This document shows, piece after piece, positions 49,337 to 58,623 of a DNA stretch of 64,000 nt (within the stretch, counting starts at the first letter, position 1; each line of letters opens with the position of its first letter). The notes below the pieces were generated by a model, which was not told the DNA's origin, made no database searches, and was given only the letters and a program-made list of their open reading frames with translations. The translations under genes were made by a program, and so were the position numbers. This DNA is from Citrobacter sp. JGM124 (GTDB taxonomy: Bacteria > Pseudomonadota > Gammaproteobacteria > Enterobacterales > Enterobacteriaceae). The DNA lies in NCBI RefSeq assembly GCF_018257795.1, contig NZ_JAERJD010000010.1:105353-169352 (forward strand). The letters are read 5' to 3'.

Positions 49337-50943
49337 CACTTATCCCTCTCAGCCACTGTAAACGGTACTTCAATTCCCAATTCTTTGCAGAATCCAGCAA
49401 TAGTTTTATCGATCTCCGCCACCTTACCTTCAAGCTCACGAATCTCTTGCGCTACGGCATTGAGATCAATCTCTTCTTCCGCTTCAAAAGTATCGACATA
49501 GCGCGGGATATTGAGGTTGTAATCGTTGTTGCAGATTTCTTCCAGCGTCGCAATATGGCTGTACTTCTCTTGGGCTTTCCAGTCGTTGTAAGTATCTACG
49601 ATCTTGTCGATATGTTCCGGCAGCAGGCGATTCTGGGTTTTCACCTTCTCAAAGTCGTTGCTTGCGTCAATAAACAGAATACCGTCGTTGTACTTGCGAC
49701 ACTTACGCAGCACCAGCACACAGGTTGGGATACTTGTGCCATAGAAGATATTGGCGGGTAACCCGATGACTGCATCAATGCAGTTCAGCTTCTCAATCAT
49801 GAACTTGCGAATGTGTCCTTCTGCCGCTCCACGGAACAGAACGCCATGGGGCAAAACCACCGCCATGGTGCCATCATCTTCCAGGTGATAGAACATATGC
49901 TGCACAAACGCCATATCCGCTTTACTGGACGGTGCGAGCTTACCGTATTGCGCAAAACGGTCATCGTTCATAAACAGCGGGCTGGCGCTCCATTTGGCCG
50001 AGAACGGTGGGTTTGCGACAATCGCATCAAATTTCAGATGTGTATGCTGCGGGTGCTCCAGCGTATCTTCCTGCATGATTTCAAAGTCAGCATAGTGAAC
50101 ACCATGCAGAATCATGTTCATACGGGCCAGGTTATAGGTGGTGCGATTCATTTCCTGACCGTAGATTTTACCTACAGAAGAGGCTTCACGTTTTACACGC
50201 AGCAACAGAGAGCCAGAACCACAGGTCGGGTCATAGACGTTTTTCAGTTTGAGCTTATGTGTGGTAACAATTTTTGCCAGTAACGTAGAAACCGGCTGCG
50301 GTGTATAGAACTCACCCGCTTTCTTACCCGCACCGGATGCGAACTGACCAATCAGGTACTCGTAAGCATCGCCCAGAATGTCAGAACTGGCTTCACTCAG
50401 ATTAAAACTCAGTTTGTCGAGTTCGGTGATAACCTTACCAATCAGCTCATTTTTAGCTTTGGCAGTATTACCCAGTTTGCTGGAGCCTAAATCCAGGTCT
50501 TCAAACAGGTTGCTAAAGTCATCTGCGGAGTCTGTGCCCAGGGTGCTTTGCTCAATATTGCGCAGAGTGGTAGCCAGGTCTTCGAGGATAAAACCTTCTC
50601 CAGCACCTTTCTGATCTTTCGCTACACGCTGAGCCATGGTGTGAAACAGGTTTGTCGGTGGCAAGAAGTAACCCAGCGTCCGAATGCTGTCATCTTTTAC
50701 TGCATCAATGATGTCCTGATAAGCCGGATGTTCAGCGGTCAGCTCGTTATACTTAATCCCGTCTTCCTTCAGGATGTTGTTGGCATAGGTGACAAACTTC
50801 TCCGAAAGATACTTGTAAAAGATGAAACCAAGGCAATAGTCACGAAATTCATCGGCATTCATCTTACCACGTAGCGTATCAGCAATATTCCAGAGACGAC
50901 TTTGCAGTTCACTTAAATTCTGTGCTTCAATCTGGGGCGACAT
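49336..50943 (-). CDS. hsdM: HsdM, type I N6-adenine methyltransferase subunit
   Basis: 535 residues. The HsdM N-terminal helical domain (about 8-140) is followed by the methyltransferase domain with the SAM motif VYDPTCGSGSLLLRV and the catalytic IVANPPFSAKW. Motif AGEFYTPQPVS is typical of type I M subunits. With HsdS it methylates host DNA. Its stop codon overlaps the hsdS start by one base; the solo S-like gene lies 41 bp upstream on the same strand. Confidence 0.97.
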   Translation of the reverse strand: MSPQIEAQNLSELQSRLWNIADTLRGKMNADEFRDYCLGFIFYKYLSEKFVTYANNILKEDGIKYNELTAEHPAYQDIIDAVKDDSIRTLGYFLPPTNLFHTMAQRVAKDQKGAGEGFILEDLATTLRNIEQSTLGTDSADDFSNLFEDLDLGSSKLGNTAKAKNELIGKVITELDKLSFNLSEASSDILGDAYEYLIGQFASGAGKKAGEFYTPQPVSTLLAKIVTTHKLKLKNVYDPTCGSGSLLLRVKREASSVGKIYGQEMNRTTYNLARMNMILHGVHYADFEIMQEDTLEHPQHTHLKFDAIVANPPFSAKWSASPLFMNDDRFAQYGKLAPSSKADMAFVQHMFYHLEDDGTMAVVLPHGVLFRGAAEGHIRKFMIEKLNCIDAVIGLPANIFYGTSIPTCVLVLRKCRKYNDGILFIDASNDFEKVKTQNRLLPEHIDKIVDTYNDWKAQEKYSHIATLEEICNNDYNLNIPRYVDTFEAEEEIDLNAVAQEIRELEGKVAEIDKTIAGFCKELGIEVPFTVAERDK

Positions 50944-50984
50944 ACTTCTTCCTGTTGTTCTTGTAAGTCCCGGTTAAGGGATAA

Positions 50985-51572
50985 TTACTGAATCATATCA
51001 CTGAGTTGGCTCAGGATCTGTTGTTCGTTAAGGACGGCCAGGCGCTCCTGGTAATGGCGTTTTTCAATGGTGGCCAGATAGAGCCCACCGATTGCCTTCT
51101 GCTTATGAAGAGGAGGCAGCGTTGCAGTAAACTGACGTACCTCAGTAAGAGACAAACGCAAGACAAACGTTGACCCCTGCGTTGCCAGCGCCTGCTGGCG
51201 GCGACTTTCTTTGCTTTCGTTGAAGTGCCAGACAAACCACGCCGGAACAACCTTACTGCCGTCAACCTCGACCCTGACATAGTTATTACTGAGCAGACGG
51301 CCGGCATGCTCGGGGCTGACGATAGCGGCCTTACCATGAATCAGGCTAATGACCACATCTCCCGTCCTGACTGACAGAACAGCCTGAGTGGGGCGCACAA
51401 CCTGTTCTTTATCACCGTTGATGGTATTACCCGGTTGCCAGCAGTCACTCATAAACTGCTCGGTCGCGTAAAAACGACATGCTTTAGCCTCATCATTCTG
51501 TCTGATGCGACTGACATGGGCGCCGGGCGTAAATGAAGCAACGGTGGAATAGGGGACTGGCTCAGTTTTCAT
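50985..51572 (-). CDS. Half-size HsdS-like protein (single recognition domain)
   Basis: 195 residues, about half a normal S subunit. The first 140 residues look like one target-recognition domain (RTGDVVISLIHGKAAIVSPE; LSNNYVRVEVDGSKVVPAWF); the rest matches the S conserved helix region (LPPLHKQKAIGGLYLATIEK). It lies upstream of hsdM on the same strand. Truncated S proteins of EcoR124I and EcoDXXI can pair to give a functional enzyme with a new site; here a full S is also present, so a second specificity or a regulatory role is possible. Confidence 0.75.
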   Translation of the reverse strand: MKTEPVPYSTVASFTPGAHVSRIRQNDEAKACRFYATEQFMSDCWQPGNTINGDKEQVVRPTQAVLSVRTGDVVISLIHGKAAIVSPEHAGRLLSNNYVRVEVDGSKVVPAWFVWHFNESKESRRQQALATQGSTFVLRLSLTEVRQFTATLPPLHKQKAIGGLYLATIEKRHYQERLAVLNEQQILSQLSDMIQ

Positions 51573-51770
51573 TGAATAAACTTAAATTACAATGTGTATG
51601 ATGAGTGTATCGAACCACACGATGAAGTCAACTGAATTTAAATTTATTACATATAAATCTCATTTTTAGGCCAGCGAGAGGCGTCATACTGGAGAGTTGC
51701 ATGTTACTTATTGAGTGAGTTTATTGAAAATTTCACGTACTAAATTCTGGATATTTGCTAGTTTCGATTG

Positions 51771-51807
51771 ATTAAAGCGTTTTTTGATTACTTTATTACG
51801 CTTTAAT
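51771..51807. promoter_or_regulatory. Inverted repeat upstream of the HTH gene at 51858
   Basis: ATTAAAGCGT (51771-51780) and ACGCTTTAAT (51798-51807) are perfect inverted copies with a 17-bp spacer. It lies 51 bp before the HTH gene and about 200 bp upstream of the half-S gene, in the divergent gap, so it could be an operator controlling both. Confidence 0.6.
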
Positions 51808-51857
51808 GATAATAATTAATCTGAAATGGTTAGAATGCAATGAGGTTGTAAATTCGT

Positions 51858-52289
51858 ATGGAGAGCTATCAGAATAAGATGACTTGGGGAGAACATCCTC
51901 TGCCAAAAAGACCTGAGCACTTTGGTGAGCGCCTCAAAACTGTTATCGGGAAACAGTCTGTCGCCTCGTTTGCCAGGGATTGTGGGGTTTCCGAAGCCTC
52001 CATGAGGAAATACCTTAAAACCGATACCGTGCCGGGTATCGACAGTGTGGCTATGATTGCTGCCTGCACGGGGCGTTCTCTGACCTGGCTCATTACCGGT
52101 GAAGGTGATCCCTTTACGGATAACGCTAAGCAGAAACGCTTTTCAGAAGAAGAAACTAAAAAGTGGTGGACTCTGATTTTTGACGCTCTGGATACGGAAG
52201 ATAAATCCAGTATTATCATGGCTTTTCAGCAAGGAGGCCTGAATGCGGTGTTTAGCCCTGAGATTATGACTGGCAAAAGGAAGGGATAA
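51858..52289 (+). CDS. Helix-turn-helix regulator divergent from the RM operon
   Basis: 143 residues. The HTH region is FGERLKTVIGKQSVASFARD then CGVSEASMRKYLKTDTVPGI, followed by CTGRSLTWLITGEGDP, the arrangement of small CI-type repressors. A C-terminal helical part (ALDTEDKSSIIMAFQQGGLN) resembles the one at 40112. Head to head with the half-S/hsdMSR genes, a controller role is likely but inferred. The next gene starts 4 bp after its stop. Confidence 0.8.
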   Translation: MESYQNKMTWGEHPLPKRPEHFGERLKTVIGKQSVASFARDCGVSEASMRKYLKTDTVPGIDSVAMIAACTGRSLTWLITGEGDPFTDNAKQKRFSEEETKKWWTLIFDALDTEDKSSIIMAFQQGGLNAVFSPEIMTGKRKG

Positions 52290-52293
52290 CGGT

Positions 52294-52590
52294 ATGAGTC
52301 ACAAGAAAGAATACACCGTCATGGTCAACAAGGTGCTCCAGGAGCTTGCCAGGCAGCAGGGCCAGACTGTCGAGGCTGTTCTGGAACAATTATTCTGCCG
52401 GGCCAGCATCGTCAATACGGGGTTGCTGAATGAGTCTTTTCGTGAAGCCTTTCAGCAGCATTATCCCGGCAAGCCATTCAACCACGTGACCTGGTGTCCT
52501 TTCCTCCAGTGTTTTGACCTTATGCAGAGCTCCTACCCAATGGTACAGGATGAAGCTTGCTGGACATTCAGTTCCACACAGTTTTTATAA
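52294..52590 (+). CDS. Hypothetical protein, 98 residues
   Basis: Not recognised. Soluble, with a predicted helical first half (YTVMVNKVLQELARQQGQTV) and a Cys/Trp/Phe-rich second half. It starts 4 bp after the HTH gene at 51858, so the two form a pair and may act together. Confidence 0.6.
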   Translation: MSHKKEYTVMVNKVLQELARQQGQTVEAVLEQLFCRASIVNTGLLNESFREAFQQHYPGKPFNHVTWCPFLQCFDLMQSSYPMVQDEACWTFSSTQFL

Positions 52591-52689
52591 CGGATACTCC
52601 CTCCCCTCTATTTAATAAATAATTAAATAAAACAATGAGGTAAGTTCATTCCTGTCGCCAGTGAAATACGCTGTGAACGATTTTCACGC

Positions 52690-53229
52690 TCAGGGCAGGG
52701 AAACGTAAGGGTTAATCCGGTTAACGCAGTCAGGATGGGTACAGGCTGTCTGGTGATAATGATTTATGTTGGTGACTGTATGGTCGCTGATTTCTGATGC
52801 ATTTTCCTTCTGATTATAATTCCAGCACCAGTCGCCATGGCTGATGCTGTATATTCCTGTGTTGCAGGCTTTACAGTGTTTCTCCCCTTCATAATGCGCC
52901 TTGCACCATACGCAGAACCAGTACCGCGTTGCTGTCAACGTCTCCAGTTCGTCAATCATCGCGCGTAACCGCAGGATGAAGACACGCCTTTTGATTTCAG
53001 TGTTGAGATAACCACAATTTGCCAATAGCGGTTTAGTTGCCTCATCGAGGTTGTGTACAAACCAGGCATTTTCTCCCGAAGTATCGTTGTGGAGTTTCAC
53101 AGGGCAAGAGCAGGAGGGACAGAACCACTGAGCATCGGAAGCGTTTTTCATTTCTTTCGAAATCACGTAATGACCGTCACTGTCGAGAGCCAGGTATAAC
53201 TTCAGATTGTGTAACGTGGACTTATGCAT
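52690..53229 (-). CDS. Hypothetical zinc-finger protein of P4/CP4-type islands
   Basis: 179 residues with two probable zinc knuckles: CPSCSCPVKLHNDTSGEN (about 37-55) and CVWCKAHYEGEKHCKAC (about 106-123), plus ACTHPDCVN near the end. The opening pattern (YLALDSDGHYVISKEMKNA) and position near alpA resemble small putative zinc-binding proteins of enteric islands. No function known to me. Confidence 0.65.
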   Translation of the reverse strand: MHKSTLHNLKLYLALDSDGHYVISKEMKNASDAQWFCPSCSCPVKLHNDTSGENAWFVHNLDEATKPLLANCGYLNTEIKRRVFILRLRAMIDELETLTATRYWFCVWCKAHYEGEKHCKACNTGIYSISHGDWCWNYNQKENASEISDHTVTNINHYHQTACTHPDCVNRINPYVSLP

Positions 53230-53469
53230 AATTATTCACTCTCAGATGCTGGATGATTGTGGTTTATGAGGTATTTGAAATAGCTATTCGTGTTATTCGA
53301 TATGCCATCTTTCCCGTCGATGTTGTTTAAACGCACTGTAAGGCGTTTTGAGAAGGGATTGTGGCTAACACGATGAATTTACTGAATTTATAGTTCGATG
53401 GTCTTACAGGGCTTTACAGGCTGCCTAATGAGTGGATACGATTAATTGATTGTTATTACTGGAATTTAA

Positions 53470-53685
53470 TTACTTTCGCGACTGACTGATACGCTGCTGA
53501 ACCCAGGCTTCGACTTCGCTTTGCATCCAGCGGGAACTGCGGCCCAGTTTGATAGGCTTCGGAAATTCACCGTCTTTAATCAGCTTGTAGAACCATTTAT
53601 CGGTTAACCCTGTGAATCCGGTAATGAATTTCATATCAACGAATTGGTCATTTAATATTGAGGTTGTTTTCGCCGTCTGTATCAT
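53470..53685 (-). CDS. alpA: AlpA-family regulator/excisionase activator
   Basis: 71 residues with the MerR-like AlpA fold: FVDMKFITGFTGLTDKWFYK, then GEFPKPIKLGRSSRWMQSEV. In CP4-57 AlpA activates the integrase and promotes excision. It is on the minus strand, 105 bp downstream of the YfjJ/Gp2-like gene, well away from the integrase. Confidence 0.92.
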   Translation of the reverse strand: MIQTAKTTSILNDQFVDMKFITGFTGLTDKWFYKLIKDGEFPKPIKLGRSSRWMQSEVEAWVQQRISQSRK

Positions 53686-53790
53686 GACTTTTCTCTCTGT
53701 ATCAATCAGAAATGAAAAGGAGTACTAAGTTGATTTTAATATTACTCAGTACTCCACCATGACATTCACACCCCAGTATTAATTTATTGA

Positions 53791-54450
53791 TTAAGACTGA
53801 CTACAACCAAAGTTACGATAGCCATCCATATTTTCCTTTGTGTATATCTTTGCAAAATACAGTAACCTATCAATAACTGGCTGAAGTTCATCATCAAAAT
53901 TCTCTCTGTTTTTATTAATGTGATAGAAAGGGTTCTTAGGAAAATGAACTAACGGGTAATATTTCTCATGCACTTCTTCATGATGCAAATTTAAAGCTCT
54001 TACCCAGGCCTCCATAATCATAAACGACAGGTTATGCGCATATCTGCCATCTTGTTTGTAAAATGTACCAGGATATGCGTAAGCATCTTTATTTAACATC
54101 AGAGCAACGTGATAATGAGTTTGTTGTTCATTATTCTCTAATGCCACTCCATGTTTTAATGCGCTTACTTCCCTCACCCATATATAACGAATAGACGTTT
54201 TATGAACCCGCACTTCGGATTTGTCTTTTCGTTTATATTCTGCATCAATCTGAGACTTTAACGATGCAATAAACTTAGTGACTAATGTACTATCCTTTCG
54301 ATATGTTTTTTGTTTATCAGCAGGGAAATGTAAATCCAGCCGAAGAACCATAGTGCGTGGATATTCCTTAATGCATTTATCCAGTGTCTCTTTGACGCGG
54401 GTAACATATCTTTCGTTAAGAGGGCCGTAAGAAGCAGTATTGACTCCCAT
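53791..54450 (-). CDS. YfjJ / inovirus-Gp2-like protein with HUH-type motif
   Basis: 219 residues. NNEQQTHYHVALMLNKDAY (about 107-125) contains HYH, the two-histidine motif of HUH rolling-circle Rep proteins, and a Tyr follows in YFAKIYTKENM near residue 203. The N-terminus MVLRLDLHFPAD is typical of the inovirus Gp2/YagK/YfjJ family of CP4 islands. Whether it nicks DNA is not shown. Confidence 0.8.
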   Translation of the reverse strand: MGVNTASYGPLNERYVTRVKETLDKCIKEYPRTMVLRLDLHFPADKQKTYRKDSTLVTKFIASLKSQIDAEYKRKDKSEVRVHKTSIRYIWVREVSALKHGVALENNEQQTHYHVALMLNKDAYAYPGTFYKQDGRYAHNLSFMIMEAWVRALNLHHEEVHEKYYPLVHFPKNPFYHINKNRENFDDELQPVIDRLLYFAKIYTKENMDGYRNFGCSQS

Positions 54451-55287
54451 GTATCTTTTCCTATGGTTGATTTATTACACTATATAGATACGGCAGTTAT
54501 ATATTATATTTTTCACATTAAACACTATACCTCCTATGACACCATTCGATATATAAATCACTTGCGCTATAATTAACTATTACTCTTTATTATATTACCA
54601 ACCCGACACTATCCTTCACCTGAAAAACATGCAAAAGCAAATAAAAGCATTAACAATTAATCAAAACACCATAAATTAAAGCTATAAAAACAATCACAAA
54701 CATCACTCCCCCCTATAAAAACAACATTATCTATTTACATAATAACTCTGAAGTTATTTAATCGTTTATTATTATTTTCTAACGCTAAACATAATTTTAA
54801 ACTGTGTTCTTAAATAGTGTGCCTATCATGATTATTACTCTGCAGCTTTAAAATTAGCATACGGATTATGGTTCTTATGATATCCATCCATATATAATAA
54901 ATATAAATACAGGAACCGTTATTGAAGAACTTAGCCCATCCCCAGGAACAAAACTACTCTATCAGTAGCAAACCTGAATAAAACAGATGCCGTACCATAG
55001 AAGGATACTGTCATGCCTATATGATTCTTATGTTGATAGGTCAGTGCCTAACCATACCAGATATCTGTCGATACACTATGAGTGCATTAGGTTCTGAAAT
55101 GGATCTCGTGTGTCTATCCAATGATGACTGTACCAGTTAGATAAAACATGATTCTTTCAAAATTAAACGAAAAATCATTATTCCAGTTCAAACTGTTTTG
55201 CATTTTATCTTAAATATCAATTGATTGTGGTTTTTGAATCACTTTTGATATTGAGTTATTATAAAGGGAGTCTTGGGGAGGTCATTG
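54451..55287. other. 837-bp AT-rich region without recognisable gene
   Basis: Both strands carry many stops and no frame with a plausible ribosome site. The left part (54480-54830) is extremely AT-rich; the right part (54900-55130) is more balanced and could encode an RNA. I recognise no tRNA, insertion sequence or repeat. It may hold promoters for the Gp2-like and RHH genes. Confidence 0.5.
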
Positions 55288-56304
55288 ATGGACAGAAAAA
55301 CAGTAACAATACGCAATAAAGATTTGATGGAATATATAACTTTAGAGTCGAGAAGGAAAAAGGTATCAGCTTCCAAGTTGATGGAAGAAATGATACTTGA
55401 AAGCTTATCTTCTCGAACCGAGAAAGGGAGAGAAATAGCAATAAGTGATACCATACTTGTAGACCCATTAAAGTTTTATATAACAACTCAGGATACTGGG
55501 GAATTGTATTCTTCACGAAGAATCCCACTACATGTTGACTTTAATGTTTTTTTTCCTTTTTTTGACGTTTTTGATATTCATTCTTTTGAAAGTTGCAAAA
55601 TTGAAAAATCAAATAAGTTGGATTCATTAGTTAAGGCTAATTACCATAAAAAACAAATAAAGGATGTGGAATTTTATCTGGCTCATAAATTTAATCATCC
55701 AAATAAAAATTTTTTTTGTATACCCATAGCACTATTGCATTCGCCAAATGTATTTTATATTCAATCATTAAAAGACGAAGAGATACTGCCATCACTATAT
55801 GAAATTGATAATAAACTTAAAAATATGCTAATGGAAAAAAACAATATCACAGACAGGTTAAAGGGTATTTTACATGAAATTAAAACACTTGTAGATGCAC
55901 ATGAGATATTAATAAAAATAATATCTGATGGTGAGCTTTTGCCGTTCTATGTGGAAAAAGAAAAAATTTATGATAATAGATTTATCGAGTTGTTAAATAT
56001 TAAATACACGAGGTATAAAGACATTGATGAATTATCCATTATAGGGGAGAAACTCTGTTTACTTAAGGGGCGTTATGGATACTTATATTGTGGTACAAGA
56101 AAATACCCTTACAGCTTCGATGATTTAAAAAGTCAATATTTATCTGCAATAAAAAAGGATGACGTAGAAAATATAGATAAAAAATTGGATGAATGGGTGG
56201 TTAAATTCTCCATTCCTGAGCCGATTAAGATAGCTAACAAATCAAAGGTAATAACAATGCTAATTGATATAATGAAGAAAATAAAAAGTAGATTAAGGGA
56301 ATGA
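55288..56304 (+). CDS. Ribbon-helix-helix-like protein with unknown 290-residue C-terminal part
   Basis: 338 residues from the ATG at 55288, which has GGGGAGG six bases upstream. The N-terminus (MDRKTVTIRNKDLMEYITLE; VSASKLMEEMILESL) fits a ribbon-helix-helix DNA-binding fold. The rest, Lys/Ile/Asn-rich with a helical middle (about 165-215), is not recognised; there is no membrane segment. It is strongly AT-rich and isolated by long gaps on both sides, so recent arrival as cargo is likely. Function unknown. Confidence 0.7.
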   Translation: MDRKTVTIRNKDLMEYITLESRRKKVSASKLMEEMILESLSSRTEKGREIAISDTILVDPLKFYITTQDTGELYSSRRIPLHVDFNVFFPFFDVFDIHSFESCKIEKSNKLDSLVKANYHKKQIKDVEFYLAHKFNHPNKNFFCIPIALLHSPNVFYIQSLKDEEILPSLYEIDNKLKNMLMEKNNITDRLKGILHEIKTLVDAHEILIKIISDGELLPFYVEKEKIYDNRFIELLNIKYTRYKDIDELSIIGEKLCLLKGRYGYLYCGTRKYPYSFDDLKSQYLSAIKKDDVENIDKKLDEWVVKFSIPEPIKIANKSKVITMLIDIMKKIKSRLRE

Positions 56305-56763
56305 TTATTTTACTCTCTTTGAATTAATTTTTCGATTCATCAAAATTAATTCCATCAGAAAGTTAATAGCGAACTCATTCCTGCGCTTTTTATTAAGTGT
56401 ATGCCATGGGTTTTTATTCTAGAATTATGCTTTAAATATAAAGTTGATACCATTGAATAATATTTAATTGTTTATTTAACCATCGATGAAGTTGTGAGCA
56501 ATATCGATTATAAACTGACTGAAAAATGTCTGAGAATGATACCTTTTAATACAGAATGGTTAGCCATCTGACTCTGTCATTTGATTCATTTGCATTTATT
56601 TTCAAGTCTATATTATTTCAGTGAATCATTAGCAATAATGACACTATAACATTGGCTAGTTCATTTATCTTTCAACAAAGCCCTGCACCGTGAGGTGTAG
56701 GGCTTTATGTTTATATATAGTAATCAATCACCATAACTTCATTTAACTCACAGGAAAACCACC
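56305..56763. other. 459-bp AT-rich gap
   Basis: No gene seen. It holds the end of the RHH transcript, a strong terminator near its right end, and the promoter and ribosome site (CACAGGAAAACC) of the ardB-like operon. Confidence 0.55.
56677..56706 (+). terminator. Terminator upstream of the ardB-like gene
   Basis: AAAGCCCTGCACC (56677-56689) and GGTGTAGGGCTTT (56694-56706) pair around GTGA with one G-T pair; ATGTTTATAT follows. It separates the RHH region from the downstream gene series. Confidence 0.75.
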
Positions 56764-57198
56764 ATGTTTAATATTCAGATTCAAGAGCCTGAGTTCATCA
56801 AAACCAACCTTGTTAACTCCCGTGGCCGCAATACCTTCTGGCGTTTCTATTTCGGCACAGTGCCTGATTGGGTGCGTTTAGAAGGCGATATCTTTAACCT
56901 AATGGACAGGATGTGTGAGGTCTATCAGGGCGCTTTCTGGGAGTTCAGTATGCTGTCTAACGGCGGGGTATTTATCTGGCCTGATATGCTCGAAACCTCA
57001 GTGCGTATGTTTAACCCGCATAGCGGCAATGAAGCGGAGTTAAGCCCGGATGCAGCAGGTATCGCGGTGTGTCTGATGGCTTACAGTCTCTGGTCCTTTA
57101 AAACTGAAAGTGCTGCGCTGGTGGAGTATTTTTACCACCTGCGTGATTACGCTATACAGCATCCAGAGCAGGTTCAAATCTTTCGTCTGATAGACTGA
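56764..57198 (+). CDS. ArdB/KlcA-family antirestriction protein
   Basis: 144 residues. The stretch LMDRMCEVYQGAFWEFSMLS, NGGVFIWPD and ELSPDAAGIAVCLMAYS matches the ArdB/KlcA/YfjX family, in which YxGGxWxFYxLSNGGxxMxP and SADAAGI are conserved. These proteins block restriction by type I enzymes in vivo without obvious DNA mimicry. It is first in the gene series typical of CP4 islands and shares the island with an hsd operon. Confidence 0.85.
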   Translation: MFNIQIQEPEFIKTNLVNSRGRNTFWRFYFGTVPDWVRLEGDIFNLMDRMCEVYQGAFWEFSMLSNGGVFIWPDMLETSVRMFNPHSGNEAELSPDAAGIAVCLMAYSLWSFKTESAALVEYFYHLRDYAIQHPEQVQIFRLID

Positions 57199-57294
57199 TT
57201 TACCTGTCACGGTTTTGTCTCCACCCCATCCGCAATATCTCATTTAATCCATTTATAGAATTATTTATCAGTTTAATTACTGAGGAGGACCCCT

Positions 57295-58116
57295 ATGTCT
57301 CGTTTAGCTTCCCATTTTGGCAGTGCGTGCACCATTCGTCGTGACCGCCCGTTAACCACCGAAGAACTGTACCGTACTGTACCCAGTGTTTTCGGTGAAA
57401 ACAAACATGAATCACGCAGTAAGCGATATACCTATATCCCGACCATTACGTTGCTGGAGAGTCTGCAGAAAGAGGGTTTTCAGCCGTTCTTTGCCTGTCA
57501 GACCCGAGTGCGTGATGTCAGTCGACGCGAGCACACCAAACATATGTTACGTCTGCGTCGTGAAGACCAGATTGCTGGTAAGCAGGTCCCTGAAATTATT
57601 CTGCTCAATAGCCACGACGGTTCATCGAGCTATCAGATGCTACCCGGTCTATTTCGCTTCGTTTGTCAGAACGGGCTGATTTGCGGCCAGACCTTCGGTG
57701 AGGTGCGTGTCCCGCATAAAGGGGATGTGGTGGAGAAAGTCATTGAAGGGGCTTATGAAGTGCTGGGGCTGTTTGACCGTATGGATGAGCAGCGTGATGT
57801 GATGCAATCATTGTTGTTACCCCCACCAGCCCAACAGGCATTAGCTCGTGCCGCATTAACCTACCGTTTTGGTGAAGAGCACCAGCCGGTCACGCCTGAG
57901 CAAATTCTGACGCCCCGCCGTTATGAAGATGATACCCCAGACTTATGGACCACTTACCAGCGGATACAGGAGAACCTGATTAAAGGGGGATTATCCGGTC
58001 GTAATGCCAAAGGTAAACGCAGTCATACGCGTGCTGTTAACGGTATTGATGGCGATGTGAAGCTCAATCGGGCTTTGTGGGTAATGGCGGAAAATATGAT
58101 GCAATTAGCCTCTTAA
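57295..58116 (+). CDS. yfjQ: DUF932 protein (YfjQ/YafZ family)
   Basis: 273 residues, matching the YfjQ/YafZ/YkfB-type proteins of E. coli CP4 islands (TYIPTITLLESLQKEGFQPF; RRPL-like start RDRPLTTEELYRTVPSVF). The domain is widespread on plasmids and islands; its biochemical role is unknown. A good GAGGAGG precedes the ATG. It lies 96 bp after the ardB-like gene and 16 bp before radC. Confidence 0.92.
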   Translation: MSRLASHFGSACTIRRDRPLTTEELYRTVPSVFGENKHESRSKRYTYIPTITLLESLQKEGFQPFFACQTRVRDVSRREHTKHMLRLRREDQIAGKQVPEIILLNSHDGSSSYQMLPGLFRFVCQNGLICGQTFGEVRVPHKGDVVEKVIEGAYEVLGLFDRMDEQRDVMQSLLLPPPAQQALARAALTYRFGEEHQPVTPEQILTPRRYEDDTPDLWTTYQRIQENLIKGGLSGRNAKGKRSHTRAVNGIDGDVKLNRALWVMAENMMQLAS

Positions 58117-58132
58117 TAGCGGAGATTTTTAA

Positions 58133-58615
58133 ATGAATGATCGCGATGAACACGTTCAGGCTTTCACACTCGCGCCCAATGAACAGCGAGCTATCAAACG
58201 GGCTCTGAGCATACTGGATAAGCATTTACGTGAGCCAGGTATTGCCTTTACCTCTACCCAGAGAGTCATTGACTGGTTGCGCCTGAAAATGGCCTGGCTG
58301 GAACGGGAGGAATTTATGGTGCTGTATCTCAATCAGCAGAATCAGTTGATGGGCTATGAAACCTTGTTCACTGGCACCATCAACAGTACCGAAGTTCATC
58401 CCAGAGAGGTGGTGAAACGGGCATTGTACTTTAATGCAGTGGCAGTCATTTTTGCCCATAACCATCCTTCTGGAGACATCACGCCCAGTCATGCTGATAA
58501 AAATCTCACTCAGCGTTTGGTCAATATCTTACAGCTGGTGGATATCCATGTGTTGGATCATCTGATTGTCGGTGGCAGGCACATCTTCTCTTTCGCTGAA
58601 CACGGTCTGGTATGA
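58133..58615 (+). CDS. radC: RadC-family JAB-domain protein (YfjY/YkfG type)
   Basis: 160 residues, the short island form lacking the N-terminal helix-hairpin-helix of chromosomal RadC. The JAB/MPN metal motif is complete: Glu in the N-terminal part, AHNHPSGDITPSHAD and FSFAEHGLV at the end. Despite the name no repair role is established. The stop nearly touches the next gene. Confidence 0.92.
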   Translation: MNDRDEHVQAFTLAPNEQRAIKRALSILDKHLREPGIAFTSTQRVIDWLRLKMAWLEREEFMVLYLNQQNQLMGYETLFTGTINSTEVHPREVVKRALYFNAVAVIFAHNHPSGDITPSHADKNLTQRLVNILQLVDIHVLDHLIVGGRHIFSFAEHGLV

Positions 58616-58623
58616 GGTTAACA

